A stretch of DNA of 64,000 nt from an uncultured Actinomycetes bacterium (lineage in GTDB: Bacteria > Actinomycetota > Actinomycetes > Nanopelagicales > Nanopelagicaceae). The stretch covers positions 1-64,000 of the forward strand of contig CAILHY010000008.1 in the NCBI GenBank assembly GCA_903834145.1. Direction: 5' to 3'. The notes beneath the pieces were generated by a model, which made no database searches, had not been told where the DNA came from, and worked only from the letters and a program-made list of their open reading frames with translations. Positions 31,197-44,161 of the stretch are shown here, one piece after another; the stretch's first letter is position 1; each line of letters opens with the position of its first letter. The translations under genes and the position numbers were made by a program.

Positions 31197-31248
31197 GCAT
31201 TACTAGGGCAAATTTGTTTTTTCGACGAGAGCGAAAGGAGTTGAAAAT

Positions 31249-32987
31249 ATGGGAACAGAGATGACTGGGGCGAGCAGCCTTGTGAAGTCCTTAGAAGCCG
31301 CTGGCGTAGATGTCATGTTTGGAATTCCTGGTGGCGCCGTCTTGCCTGTCTATGATCCACTTTTTGATTCCAAAATTCGCCATATCTTGGTTCGACATGA
31401 ACAAGGCGCCGGACATGCGGCAACAGGTTACGCCCAAGTCACGGGTCGCGTTGGTGTGTGCATGGCTACCTCTGGTCCGGGCGCCACAAACCTTGTAACT
31501 CCATTAGCTGATGCTCAAATGGATTCCGTTCCTCTGGTTGCCATCACGGGACAAGTTCCATCGGCAGCGATTGGAACTGATGCCTTTCAAGAGGCAGATA
31601 TTCGTGGCATCACTATGCCGATCACCAAACATAATTATTTAGTCACCAATCCTGACGATATCCCACGCGCAATTGCTGAGGCATTCCATATTGCAAGCAC
31701 GGGGCGTCCAGGACCTGTACTTGTTGATATTGCAAAAGATGCCCTGCAGAAAATGACGAATTTTTCATATCCAACCAGCATCCAATTTGCCGGATACAAA
31801 CCACAAGTGGAACCAGATGCTCAGGCAATTCGTGATGCAGTTGCATTGATTGCTCAAGCGAAGAAACCTGTTTTCTATGTTGGTGGTGGAATCATCAAGG
31901 CAAATGCATCACGTCAATTGATGCAGATCGCCGAACTTTTGGGCGCACCGGTTGTCACAACTCTCATGGCACGGGGTGCATTCCCCGATAGTCACAATTT
32001 GCATTTAGGAATGCCAGGAATGCACGGAACTGTTGCAGCTGTTACTGCATTGCAAAAGAGCGATCTTCTTATCACGCTAGGCGCTCGCTTTGATGATCGA
32101 GTTACTGGAAAACTTTCATCCTTTGCTGTAAATGCCAAAGTTATTCATGCCGATATTGATCCTGCTGAAATTGGTAAGAATCGATTTGCTGATGTTCCAA
32201 TCATCGGGGACCTCGCTCACACATTGAACGTACTTATTCCTGCTCTACAGGCGGAATTTAAAAAGAATAAACCAGATCTCACAGTGTGGTGGCGCCAAAT
32301 GTCATCACTTCGTGCAACGTATCCATTGGGCTATGACAAACCGGCCGATGGATCGGTTTCTCCGCAATATGTTATTGAAAGATTGGGCGCCATCTCTGGG
32401 CCTGATTCCATTTATGTGGCCGGCGTTGGCCAACATCAAATGTGGGCCTCGCAATTTGTGAAATATGAAAAGCCACGCACGTGGTTGAACTCCGGTGGTC
32501 TTGGAACTATGGGATATGCGGTTCCTGCTGCGATGGGCGCCAAAGTTGGAATGCCCGATACAACAGTCTGGGCAATTGATGGAGACGGTTGTTTCCAAAT
32601 GACCAACCAAGAATTAGTCACTTGCGCGCTCAATAACATCCCCATCAAGGTTGCAATTATTAATAACGAAAGCCTGGGCATGGTTCGTCAATGGCAAACC
32701 ATGTTCTATGAAGGTCGCTATTCCAATACCTCCTTGCACTCAAAACGCATTCCAGATTTTGTGAAACTTGCAGATGCGATGGGGTGTGCTGGACTTCGAT
32801 GTGAGCGCCCTGAAGACGTAGATGCTGTTATCAAGGAAGCGATGTCTATCAACGATCAACCTGTTGTCGTAGATTTCAGAGTTTTCCGTGATGCGATGGT
32901 CTGGCCAATGGTTGCGGCGGGAACATCTAATGATGAAATCATGATTGCTCGGGGGATTGCTCCCGACTGGGATTCACAGGAGTTGTG

Positions 32988-32988
<1 letters not shown>
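31249..32988 (+). CDS. ilvB: Acetolactate synthase, large (catalytic) subunit
   Basis: TPP enzyme condensing pyruvate with pyruvate or 2-oxobutyrate. The N-terminal domain carries the catalytic Glu in [15 protein letters not shown]. The TPP-binding motif runs from GDG at 445-447 to NN at 472-473. Its 579 aa is standard. The ATG has AAAGGAG upstream. Expression is under the leader-peptide attenuator. The stop overlaps ilvN by one base (TGATG). Confidence 0.97.
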
Positions 32989-36193
<3,205 letters not shown>

Positions 36194-36196
36194 ACA

Positions 36197-37243
36197 ATGG
36201 CTAAAACAACTTTTAATCTTGCAGTAATTGCTGGAGATGGGATTGGACCTGAAGTTGTAGGTGAAGGTTTGAAAGTTCTTGATGCTGTGGCCGTGAAGTA
36301 CGGGCTCACCTTTGTCAAGACGCACTTTGACCTGGGTGCAGGTTATTACCATCGCACAGGTGAAGCGCTTCCTGATTCCGTAATGCATGAGATAGCTCAA
36401 AGTGATGTCATTCTTCTCGGCGCAGTGGGGGACCCATCCGTACCGAGTGGCGTTCTCGAACGTGGTCTCTTGCTCAAGATTCGTTTTGCATTTGATCATT
36501 ACGTGAATTTGCGTCCTACCCGTTTGTTTAAAGGAGTCACTTCGCCACTTGCAGGTGTCGACAATATTGATTTTGTCGTTGTGCGCGAAGGCACTGAGGG
36601 CCCATATGTCGGAGCCGGCGGAGTATTGGGGCTGGGCACTGATGCGGAAATCGCTACCGAAGAAAGTTTGAACACTCGACGTGGGGCAGAACGAGTGATT
36701 CGTGATGCTTTTGCACGTGCCATGGCTCGTCCACGTAAGAAGTTAACTCTTGTTCACAAGAACAATGTACTTACACGCGCTGGAAGTTTATGGACTCGAA
36801 CATTCAATGAAGTAGCAAAAGAGTTCCCAGAGATTGCCACAGATTATTTGCATGTGGATGCTGCGGCCATGTTCTTTATTACAAATCCTGGTCGCTTCGA
36901 TGTAGTTGTGACTGACAATTTATTCGGGGATATCTTGACTGATATTGCGGCGGCCATATCCGGGGGAATTGGGTTGGCTGCTTCTGGAAATATCAACCCC
37001 ACCGGGAAATATCCATCGATGTTTGAACCTATTCACGGTTCAGCCCCCGATATTGCTGGCAAGAATATTGCTGATCCTACAGCCACAATTTTGTCTGTCT
37101 CCATGTTGTTTGATCACTTAGGTTTTTCAGATGCTGCAAGAAATATCGAGACAGTCGTTGAAGCGGATTTGCTTGCTAGGGGCGATTCCAAACGAAGTAC
37201 TACTGAAATTGGCGACGCTATCGTTCGTGCGCTGAAGGGATAA
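36197..37243 (+). CDS. leuB: 3-isopropylmalate dehydrogenase
   Basis: Oxidative decarboxylation of 3-isopropylmalate in leucine synthesis; the same enzyme type also acts on 3-methylmalate in the citramalate route to isoleucine. It has the isocitrate/isopropylmalate dehydrogenase fold, with substrate and metal residues in [18 protein letters not shown] and cofactor region [16 protein letters not shown]. It has 348 aa and sits three bases after serA. Confidence 0.95.
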   Translation: MAKTTFNLAVIAGDGIGPEVVGEGLKVLDAVAVKYGLTFVKTHFDLGAGYYHRTGEALPDSVMHEIAQSDVILLGAVGDPSVPSGVLERGLLLKIRFAFDHYVNLRPTRLFKGVTSPLAGVDNIDFVVVREGTEGPYVGAGGVLGLGTDAEIATEESLNTRRGAERVIRDAFARAMARPRKKLTLVHKNNVLTRAGSLWTRTFNEVAKEFPEIATDYLHVDAAAMFFITNPGRFDVVVTDNLFGDILTDIAAAISGGIGLAASGNINPTGKYPSMFEPIHGSAPDIAGKNIADPTATILSVSMLFDHLGFSDAARNIETVVEADLLARGDSKRSTTEIGDAIVRALKG

Positions 37244-37249
37244 CGCATA

Positions 37250-38335
37250 ATGTCCATCACCATCACTCCTTCCACGCATGCTATTGCTGATAAAGAGCGT
37301 GCCGAGAAAGTTTCAGCACCAGGATTCGGGAAGTACTACACCGACCATATGGTCGTCTGCGAATGGACCGAAGCGGAAGGATGGGCAACACCAGAACTCA
37401 AGGCGTATGCACCAATTTCTTTAGACCCAGCTGCAATGGTTTTTCATTACGGGCAAGAAATTTTTGAAGGCATGAAGGCTTATCGCCAACCAGATGGAAC
37501 CATTGCACTCTTTCGCCCCGAGGCTAATGCGAGTCGATTTAGGAGAAGCGCTGCTCGTATCGCACTTCCTGAAATGCCTGAGGAACTCTTTCTTGAGACT
37601 GTACATGCACTCGTAAAACAAGATGCTGGCTGGGTACCTGAGAAAATAGGCGAATCTCTTTATATTCGTCCATTTATGTTTGCTACCGAAGTTGGTTTGG
37701 GAGTTCGTCCCTCTAACCGAGCTTTGTATATGTTGATTGCCACTCCAGCTGGTGCATATTTCAATCCGGCTAATGCGGTTACCGTCTGGATCTCTACTGA
37801 ATACGTTCGTGCCGCTTTGGGTGGGACGGGCGAAGCAAAATGTGGCGGAAATTATGCGGCCTCACTTGTTGCCCAACGTGCCGCAGCCAAAGAAGGTTGC
37901 GATCAAGTTGTTTGGATTGACGCCGTTGAGCGAAAATGGATTGAAGAAATGGGCGGGATGAATTTGTATTTCGTCAAGGGATCCGGCGCAGATGCAACCA
38001 TTTTCACACCAAAATTAACGGGAACCTTGTTACCCGGAATAACGCGTGATTCTATTTTGAGCGTTGCTGCTGACCTTGGATACAAAGTGGAAGAAGGAAT
38101 GATCAGTGTCGAGGATTGGCGCGATGGCGTTGCCAGTGGCGAGATTACTGAGATATTCGCATGTGGCACCGCTGCAGTTGTATCTCCAGTGGGATGTGCT
38201 AAAAGTGCGATGGGCACATGGGTAACCGGTGATGGAAAGCCTGGAGTTATTACCATGCAAATTCGCAACACCCTTCTTGCTATTCAACATGGCACTGCTG
38301 CTGATACTCACAATTGGATGAAGAAAGTTCTCTAA
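37250..38335 (+). CDS. ilvE: Branched-chain amino acid aminotransferase
   Basis: PLP-dependent fold IV aminotransferase making the final step to Ile, Val and Leu. The Schiff-base lysine is Lys197 in GEAKCGGNYAAS, and the conserved EEMGGMNLYFV stretch follows. It has 361 aa with an N-terminus typical of the class II-like BCAT (FGKYYTDHMVVCEW). The stop overlaps cimA by one base. Confidence 0.96.
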   Translation: MSITITPSTHAIADKERAEKVSAPGFGKYYTDHMVVCEWTEAEGWATPELKAYAPISLDPAAMVFHYGQEIFEGMKAYRQPDGTIALFRPEANASRFRRSAARIALPEMPEELFLETVHALVKQDAGWVPEKIGESLYIRPFMFATEVGLGVRPSNRALYMLIATPAGAYFNPANAVTVWISTEYVRAALGGTGEAKCGGNYAASLVAQRAAAKEGCDQVVWIDAVERKWIEEMGGMNLYFVKGSGADATIFTPKLTGTLLPGITRDSILSVAADLGYKVEEGMISVEDWRDGVASGEITEIFACGTAAVVSPVGCAKSAMGTWVTGDGKPGVITMQIRNTLLAIQHGTAADTHNWMKKVL

Positions 38336-39924
38336 TGACAATCTCGGATGCCTTTCATATATATGACACCACCTTGCGAGATGGTGCTCAACAAGAAGGC
38401 TTAAATCTTTCCGTTCATGACAAATTGGCAATTGCCCGTCATTTAGATGATTTGGGCGTTGGTTTCATTGAAGGGGGCTGGCCAGGCGCCAACCCCAAAG
38501 ACACGGAATTTTTCGCGCGTGCAAAAAAGGAACTCGTTCTCAAAAATGCCACCTTCGTTGCGTTCGGGGCTACACGTCGCCCGAATGTAAAACCTGAAGA
38601 TGATGCTCTGTTAGTCGCACTTCGCGATTCTGGAGCGCCGGCCGTAACGTTGGTAGCAAAGGCCTATGACCGTCACGTGGATTTAGCTCTTCGCACAACG
38701 TTGGATGAAAATTTGTCCATGATTACTGATTCCATTAAGCACCTTCGTGAAAATGGACAACGAGTTTTTCTTGACGCTGAGCATTTCTTTGACGGTTATC
38801 GCTCTAACCGCGCTTATGCCTTAGAGGTAGTTCGCGTAGCCGCGCAGGCTGGTGCCGATGTCATTGCGCTATGTGACACCAATGGCGGAATGTTGCCTGA
38901 CGAGCTTTCTGAAATCGTCCATGATGTTCTAGGGGCAAGTTCGGCACGACTTGGAATACATTGCCATAACGACACGGGATGCGCAGTTGCTAACTCCATG
39001 GCAGCGGTCGAAGCTGGTGCGACACATGTGCAAGGAACACTCAACGGCTATGGCGAGCGCACGGGAAATGCCGACCTTGTGACGATCATTGCGAATTTGC
39101 AATTAAAGAAGGGCAAGCAAGTTCTTCCGGCGGGGCATCTTCCTGAAGCATTTCGAATTGCACATGCAGTTGCAGAGGTGACGAATGTTTCACCTAGTGC
39201 TCGCCAACCTTATGTCGGCGTTTCTGCTTTCGCCCATAAAGCTGGCCTTCACGCCAGCGCAATCAAAGTGGATCCCTCCCTGTATCAGCATGAGGATCCA
39301 TCCTCTGTTGGAAATGACATGCGTATGTTGGTTTCAGATATGGCGGGTCGAGCCTCAATTGAATTGAAATCCCAAGAGCTCGGTGTCGATCTCCATGGGG
39401 ATCGCGAACTCATTGGCCGGGTCGTTGATCGTGTGAAAGAAATGGAATCCCGAGGATTTACCTTTGAAGCAGCCGATGCCTCTTTTGAGTTACTCCTTCG
39501 AGAGGAGGCAACGGGAGTTCGTCCTCGATTTTTTAGCATCGATCATTGGATCACGACGGTAGAGAAATCTGCTGACCGCACGATTACAACTACGGCAGAG
39601 GTCACAATCACCGCACAAGGCAAGAAGATTTCCTGTAACGGCCAAGGAAACGGCCCTGTGAATGCCTTCGATAATGCATTGCGTTCTGGACTCTTGCAGT
39701 TCTATCCAGAACTTGCTGCTTTAGAGCTTACGGATTACAAGGTTCGTATTCTCGAAGGACGTTTAGGTACGGGCGCGGTCACACGTGTACTTGTTGAAAC
39801 CAGCGATAGCAAAGGCGAATGGAATACCGTGGGAGTTCACGAAAATGTCATTGCCGCCTCGGCTATGGCCCTTGAGGATGCTGTTACGTATGGCTTACTT
39901 CGACAAGGTAGGTTGCCCGAGTAA
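38335..39924 (+). CDS. cimA: (R)-citramalate synthase
   Basis: Condenses pyruvate and acetyl-CoA to citramalate, a route to 2-oxobutyrate (and so isoleucine) that bypasses threonine. The HMGL/DRE-TIM barrel starts IYDTTLRDGAQQEGL, the metal and acid-base part contains HCHNDTGCAVANS, and the C-terminal LeuA allosteric domain lies at about 400-529. ATG 38335 overlaps the ilvE stop (TAATG); upstream in-frame residues to 38314 lie in ilvE. Distinguishing citramalate synthase from isopropylmalate synthase rests on this long 529-aa CimA subtype and on position after ilvE. Confidence 0.88.
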   Translation: MTISDAFHIYDTTLRDGAQQEGLNLSVHDKLAIARHLDDLGVGFIEGGWPGANPKDTEFFARAKKELVLKNATFVAFGATRRPNVKPEDDALLVALRDSGAPAVTLVAKAYDRHVDLALRTTLDENLSMITDSIKHLRENGQRVFLDAEHFFDGYRSNRAYALEVVRVAAQAGADVIALCDTNGGMLPDELSEIVHDVLGASSARLGIHCHNDTGCAVANSMAAVEAGATHVQGTLNGYGERTGNADLVTIIANLQLKKGKQVLPAGHLPEAFRIAHAVAEVTNVSPSARQPYVGVSAFAHKAGLHASAIKVDPSLYQHEDPSSVGNDMRMLVSDMAGRASIELKSQELGVDLHGDRELIGRVVDRVKEMESRGFTFEAADASFELLLREEATGVRPRFFSIDHWITTVEKSADRTITTTAEVTITAQGKKISCNGQGNGPVNAFDNALRSGLLQFYPELAALELTDYKVRILEGRLGTGAVTRVLVETSDSKGEWNTVGVHENVIAASAMALEDAVTYGLLRQGRLPE

Positions 39925-39927
39925 CCT
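39922..39927 (+). promoter_or_regulatory. Leaderless-type -10 of the recombinase gene (TAACCT)
   Basis: TAACCT overlaps the cimA stop and lies six bases before the ATG at 39934, which has no ribosome site. It gives the recombinase an independent start signal. Confidence 0.4.
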
Positions 39928-39933
39928 AAGTCC

Positions 39934-40851
39934 ATGTCTTCTGAAGGTTTCGCTAGCGTGGTTGCCACGTTTGAGCAACACCTTCGTTCAGAGAGAAATT
40001 TAGCCGCACATAGCGTTCGGGCATATTTGGGCGATCTTGAATCTCTCACCGCGCATTTAGATCTCCTGGGCATTCAAGATATTTCCGATCTAGAACTTTC
40101 GCACTTGCGTTCATGGCTTGCAAATATGCAAGTCAAAGGGGGAGCACGGACCTCGTTGTCTCGTCGTGCAGTATCGATCCGCCTTTTCACAAAATGGGCG
40201 CATAAGAAAGGTTTTATTGCTAGCGATGTTGGTGCTTCACTAGCCACTCCTAAAGCACATCGCACTTTGCCGGAGGTTCTCGATGTTGCAAGTGCAACTC
40301 TTGCAATGGACGCACTTGCCACACGTGTGGGTGAGGAAGAAACACCGATTGCCTTGAGGGATTGCGCAATGGTCGAGATTCTTTACGCCTCAGGTGCACG
40401 GGTGGCTGAATTATGTGGACTGGATTTATCTGATATTGATTACGCGCGCCAAACGATTCGAGTTCTGGGAAAGGGAAATAAGGAACGCACAATCCCCATT
40501 GGTAATCCTGCGATGAGAGCGCTTAAAGAATGGCTCAAAGATGCTCGTGAGTCTTTGGTGGCGAAGGACTCAGGAAACGCACTTTTTCTTGGGGCTCGCG
40601 GAAGACGTATAGATCAACGTACCGTTCGAACTGTTGTCTACAACGCACTCTCGGCTCTGGAAGGTTTTGAACGAATGGGCCCCCATGCACTTCGCCATTC
40701 GGCGGCGACTCACCTTCTCGAGGGAGGGGCTGACCTGCGAACTGTTCAGGAAATTTTGGGCCATGCCTCCCTTGCCACGACCCAGATTTACACTCATGTT
40801 TCAACGGCCCGCCTTCAATCGGCCTTCAACCAGGCCCATCCTCGAGCCTAA
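39934..40851 (+). CDS. xerC: Tyrosine recombinase XerC/XerD
   Basis: Chromosome-dimer-resolving recombinase acting at dif with FtsK. It has an N-terminal SAM-like core-binding domain (about 1-90) and a catalytic domain with Arg156 (SGARVAEL), His251-x-x-Arg254 (HALRHSAATHL), His277 (LGHAS) and nucleophile Tyr286 (TTQIYTH). Its 305 aa, lack of a nearby att site and position before rpsB mark it as the housekeeping enzyme, not a phage integrase. The XerC versus XerD assignment is uncertain. Confidence 0.9.
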   Translation: MSSEGFASVVATFEQHLRSERNLAAHSVRAYLGDLESLTAHLDLLGIQDISDLELSHLRSWLANMQVKGGARTSLSRRAVSIRLFTKWAHKKGFIASDVGASLATPKAHRTLPEVLDVASATLAMDALATRVGEEETPIALRDCAMVEILYASGARVAELCGLDLSDIDYARQTIRVLGKGNKERTIPIGNPAMRALKEWLKDARESLVAKDSGNALFLGARGRRIDQRTVRTVVYNALSALEGFERMGPHALRHSAATHLLEGGADLRTVQEILGHASLATTQIYTHVSTARLQSAFNQAHPRA

Positions 40852-40891
40852 TTGAGCCTGAACTGTGGATTTCTTACGCTCAAACCTCAGG

Positions 40892-40924
40892 TAAGATTTG
40901 CCCCGCACAGGTCTTGGATCTGTG
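40892..40924 (+). promoter_or_regulatory. rpsB leader: -10 candidate and first hairpin
   Basis: TAAGAT (40892-40897) is a good -10. Just after the expected start, CACAGGTC (40906-40913) pairs with GATCTGTG (40917-40924, one G-U) around TTG. The transcript would have a leader of about 185 bases before rpsB. The 238-base gap holds no reading frame that can be supported. Confidence 0.4.
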
Positions 40925-41049
40925 ACATCTCAGCACTCGCGGTTCTTGCTAGCAGGCGCCGTTAAACCACCTCGGTCCAGAAGGTAAAACTTTAGGTCGG
41001 TGTCTATGAGTGCGACGGGCACAACAAAGAGTTGAGCCATTAACCGAGA

Positions 41050-41071
41050 GCGAACTTGTAGAAAAGTTCGC
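41050..41071 (+). promoter_or_regulatory. Hairpin before the rpsB ribosome site
   Basis: GCGAACTT (41050-41057) pairs perfectly with AAGTTCGC (41064-41071) around a 6-nt loop, ending four bases before AAGGAG (41075-41080). Position suggests translational control of rpsB-tsf, perhaps by S2. Confidence 0.45.
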
Positions 41072-41089
41072 AAGAAGGAGTGTGCCGCC

Positions 41090-41941
41090 ATGGCGGTTGT
41101 AACAATGCGAGAACTTCTCGACAGCGGAGTCCATTTCGGACACCAGACTCGTCGATGGAATCCAAAGATGAAGCGCTTTATTTTCGCCGAGCGCAACGGT
41201 ATCTACATCATCGACATCCAACAGTCATTGGGCTTGATTGATAGCGCCTATGAATTCGTTAAAGATGTTGTGGCTAAAGGCGGACATGTTCTTTATGTAG
41301 GAACAAAGAAGCAGGCTCAAGAGCCAATCATTCAACAGTCTGCACGCGTTGGCATGCCCTATGTCACCGAGCGCTGGTTGGGCGGAATGCTGACCAACTT
41401 CCCAACTGTCTACAAGCGTATTCAGCGCCTCAAAGAACTCGAAGCACTTGAGACCGCAAATGATCAGCTGCTCACCAAGAAGGAATTACTTGTACTTCGT
41501 CGCGAGCGCGAGAAACTCAACAAGAACCTCAACGGAATTCGTAATATGACCAAGTTGCCTAGTGCAATCTGGGTAGTAGATACCAAGAAAGAGCACCTCG
41601 CAGTTGCCGAAGCTAAGAAGCTTGGCATTCCTGTTATCGCAATCTTGGATACAAACTGCGATCCAGATGAAGTTGATTTCAAGATTCCCGGCAATGACGA
41701 CGCTATTCGCTCAATTGGGCTCCTTACTCGCGTCATCACTGATGCAATTGCTGCCGGATTACAAGCACGTGCTGCCAATGCAGTAAAAGAAGAAGTGAAG
41801 CCAGATGCAGTTGCCGCAGTTGCCGCAGGGGAGCCATTGGCTGACTGGGAGAAAGAAATCCTAGACGGTGGCGCTGCTCCAGTAGTAGAAGCAGTTGTTG
41901 AGACACCAGCAGCACTCCCAACCGAATCAGTGGAGGGTTAA
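41090..41941 (+). CDS. rpsB: 30S ribosomal protein S2
   Basis: Small-subunit protein. The 283 aa begin [24 protein letters not shown] and contain the RWLGGMLTN motif. The C-terminus is extended by an Ala/Glu/Val-rich tail of about 50 residues beyond the core. The ATG has AAGGAG nine bases upstream and sits at the centre of a 12-bp palindrome (CCGCCATGGCGG, 41085-41096). It heads rpsB-tsf. Confidence 0.98.
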   Translation: MAVVTMRELLDSGVHFGHQTRRWNPKMKRFIFAERNGIYIIDIQQSLGLIDSAYEFVKDVVAKGGHVLYVGTKKQAQEPIIQQSARVGMPYVTERWLGGMLTNFPTVYKRIQRLKELEALETANDQLLTKKELLVLRREREKLNKNLNGIRNMTKLPSAIWVVDTKKEHLAVAEAKKLGIPVIAILDTNCDPDEVDFKIPGNDDAIRSIGLLTRVITDAIAAGLQARAANAVKEEVKPDAVAAVAAGEPLADWEKEILDGGAAPVVEAVVETPAALPTESVEG

Positions 41942-41942
41942 G

Positions 41943-42770
41943 TTGAAATACTCTGCAGAGGATGTAAAAAAACTTCGTGAAGCAACCGCAGCAGGAATGC
42001 TCGATTGCAAGAAAGCACTTGATGAGGCAGAAGGTGATTTCGACAAGGCTGTCGACATTATTCGCGTTAAAGGTTTGAAAGGCGTCACCAAGCGTGAAGG
42101 CCGTACAACTTCTAACGGTCTTGTCATTGCAAAGGTTCAAGATGACCTAGGTGTCATGCTTGAACTCAATTGCGAGACAGACTTCGTAGCCAAGGGCGAT
42201 CGTTTCCAGGCCCTTGCTGATGAGTTGCTTACTCAACTTGAAGCAGTGAAGACTTCTGATCTCGATGCCTTCTTGGCGTCCGAGATTAAGCCAGGTCGCA
42301 AGGTTCAAGATGCAGTGGATGAAGGAAATGCAACGTTGGGCGAAAAGATTGAAGTTCGTCGCGTTGCAGTTCTCGATGGTTCACCCGTCGGCATCTATAT
42401 GCACCGCACGAGTCCAGATCTTCCACCGCAGGTGGGCGTTCTTGTTCAGTTGACGAAGGACGCATTGGGCGTGGGCAAAGATATTGCACAACACATCGCT
42501 GCTTTTGGTCCAACCTACGTCAACCGCGAAGATGTTCCCGCTGAACTCATTGAAAACGAGCGCCGCGTTGCAGAAGCGACCGCTCGTGAAGAGGGCAAGC
42601 CTGAGGCCTCCCTATCCAAGATCGTTGAAGGCCGTGTTACTGGATTCGTGAAGGAAGTCAGCCTCATTGAGCAGGCTTTCGCCAAGGATGCCAAGAAGAC
42701 GGTGAAGCAGATTCTCGATGAAGCCGGAACCGTCGTAAAGGCGTTCCATCGCTTCCGCGTGGGTCAATAA
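41943..42770 (+). CDS. tsf: Elongation factor Ts
   Basis: Nucleotide exchange factor for EF-Tu. It starts with a UBA-like domain (DVKKLREATAAGMLDCKKAL), has the signature ELNCETDFVAKGD, and two dimerisation subdomains. The only sensible start is TTG 41943, with GGAGGG five bases upstream; the in-frame ATG 41895 lies inside rpsB. It has 275 aa. A TTG start on such an abundant protein is unusual but fits a strong ribosome site and coupling to rpsB. Confidence 0.95.
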   Translation: MKYSAEDVKKLREATAAGMLDCKKALDEAEGDFDKAVDIIRVKGLKGVTKREGRTTSNGLVIAKVQDDLGVMLELNCETDFVAKGDRFQALADELLTQLEAVKTSDLDAFLASEIKPGRKVQDAVDEGNATLGEKIEVRRVAVLDGSPVGIYMHRTSPDLPPQVGVLVQLTKDALGVGKDIAQHIAAFGPTYVNREDVPAELIENERRVAEATAREEGKPEASLSKIVEGRVTGFVKEVSLIEQAFAKDAKKTVKQILDEAGTVVKAFHRFRVGQ

Positions 42771-42789
42771 CCTTCTAAGACGAGACAAT

Positions 42790-42795
42790 TAGACT
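42790..42795 (+). promoter_or_regulatory. Possible pyrH -10 (TAGACT)
   Basis: TAGACT lies 26 bases before the pyrH ATG, the same hexamer as upstream of valS and ndk. Here a true ribosome site (GAGGAG) follows, so the transcript would carry a short leader. Confidence 0.35.
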
Positions 42796-42821
42796 CTAGA
42801 TAAATAGTGAGAGGAGCACTT

Positions 42822-43544
42822 ATGCCCGGCAGTAGAGGTAAATACGGGCGAGTGCTCCTTAAGCTTTCTGGAGAAGTTTTTGGAGGCGCAAAGGGCATTG
42901 GAGTTGATCCTGATGTCGTGCAAGATGTAGCAAAACAAATCGCAGAAGTAGTGCGCTCTGGCGTTCAAGTTGCCATCGTTGTTGGTGGAGGAAACTATTT
43001 CCGTGGTGCTGAACTTCAACAATTAGGAATGGATCGCGCGCGCGCTGACTACATGGGCATGCTCGGTACCGTAATGAATTGTCTGGCTTTGCAAGATTTC
43101 CTAGAAAAATTAGGCGTAGATACTCGCGTTCAAACAGCCATCACCATGGGCCAGGTTGCTGAGCCCTACGTCCCACGTCGGGCAATTCGCCACCTGGAAA
43201 AGGGGCGAGTCGTGATATTTGGAGCAGGTGCAGGGATGCCATTTTTCACTACCGACACTGTTGCCGCCCAGCGCGCACTGGAGATTGGTTCTGAAGCGCT
43301 TCTTCTGGCCAAGAGCGGAGTAGATGGAGTTTATTCAGCAGATCCCAAGAAGGACCCAAGCGCTATTAAGTTCGACACGATTTCTTATGATGAAGTTATT
43401 ACCAAGTCGCTAGCAGTCGCCGATGCCGCAGCCTTTAGTTTATGCCGTGAAAATAAATTGCCGATTGTGGTTTTTGATTTGATGACGAACGGAAATATTG
43501 GCCGTGCAGTTCGCGGTGAAGTTATCGGAACTCTTGTCGCGTAA
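42822..43544 (+). CDS. pyrH: Uridylate kinase
   Basis: Phosphorylates UMP to UDP; hexameric amino-acid-kinase-fold enzyme. [14 protein letters not shown] starts the fold, and [13 protein letters not shown] and [13 protein letters not shown] are family segments. ATG 42822 has GAGGAG five bases upstream, giving 240 aa. Gene order tsf-pyrH-frr is conserved in most bacteria. Confidence 0.97.
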   Translation: MPGSRGKYGRVLLKLSGEVFGGAKGIGVDPDVVQDVAKQIAEVVRSGVQVAIVVGGGNYFRGAELQQLGMDRARADYMGMLGTVMNCLALQDFLEKLGVDTRVQTAITMGQVAEPYVPRRAIRHLEKGRVVIFGAGAGMPFFTTDTVAAQRALEIGSEALLLAKSGVDGVYSADPKKDPSAIKFDTISYDEVITKSLAVADAAAFSLCRENKLPIVVFDLMTNGNIGRAVRGEVIGTLVA

Positions 43545-43582
43545 TTATTAGCCATAGATATCAACGGAAATAGGGAGCACGA

Positions 43583-44146
43583 ATGAGCGATGTAGCAGGC
43601 ACTCTTGCAGATGCTGATACAAAGATGAAGAAGGCGCTAGAAGTGGCCAAGGAAGATTTCGCCACCATTCGAACAGGTCGCGCTCACCCATCGCTCTTTA
43701 ATAAGATCATGGTGGATTACTACGGTTCCTACACTCCGCTTTCGCAGTTGGCATCATTTCAAGTACCCGAAGCTCGCATGGCGATCATCTCTCCCTTCGA
43801 TAAAGGCGCGATGGCATCCATTGAGAAGGCGATAAGAGAGTCAGACCTTGGTGTAAACCCCGGCAACGATGGCGTCGTTATCCGAGTAAATTTTCCGCAA
43901 CTAACGGAGGAGCGCCGCAAGGAATACATCAAAGTGGTGCGCACCAAAGCTGAGGAGGCAAAAGTCTCCCTCCGTAATATTCGTCGCCATGCCAAGGAAA
44001 CTATTGAAAAGCTAGAAAAAGATGGAGATATCGGCAAGGACGATCTCACGCGCGGTGAAAAGGATTTGGAAAAACTAACTTCCGATCATGTTTCTAAAGT
44101 TGATGACTTGCTCAAACATAAGGAGATCGAACTTCTCGAGGTCTGA
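43583..44146 (+). CDS. frr: Ribosome recycling factor
   Basis: Splits post-termination ribosomes with EF-G. It is a 187-aa L-shaped protein. The family pattern is seen in ATIRTGRAHPSLF, VRVNFPQLTEERRKEYIKVV and the C-terminal helix ending in DDLLKHKEIELLEV. The ATG follows AGGGAG. Confidence 0.97.
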   Translation: MSDVAGTLADADTKMKKALEVAKEDFATIRTGRAHPSLFNKIMVDYYGSYTPLSQLASFQVPEARMAIISPFDKGAMASIEKAIRESDLGVNPGNDGVVIRVNFPQLTEERRKEYIKVVRTKAEEAKVSLRNIRRHAKETIEKLEKDGDIGKDDLTRGEKDLEKLTSDHVSKVDDLLKHKEIELLEV

Positions 44147-44161
44147 GAATTCACTGCTGCC

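Noticed and set aside
39934-40851. Phage or island integrase
   Set aside because: The catalytic residues, length and position before rpsB match the housekeeping XerC/D recombinase; no att repeats or cargo nearby.
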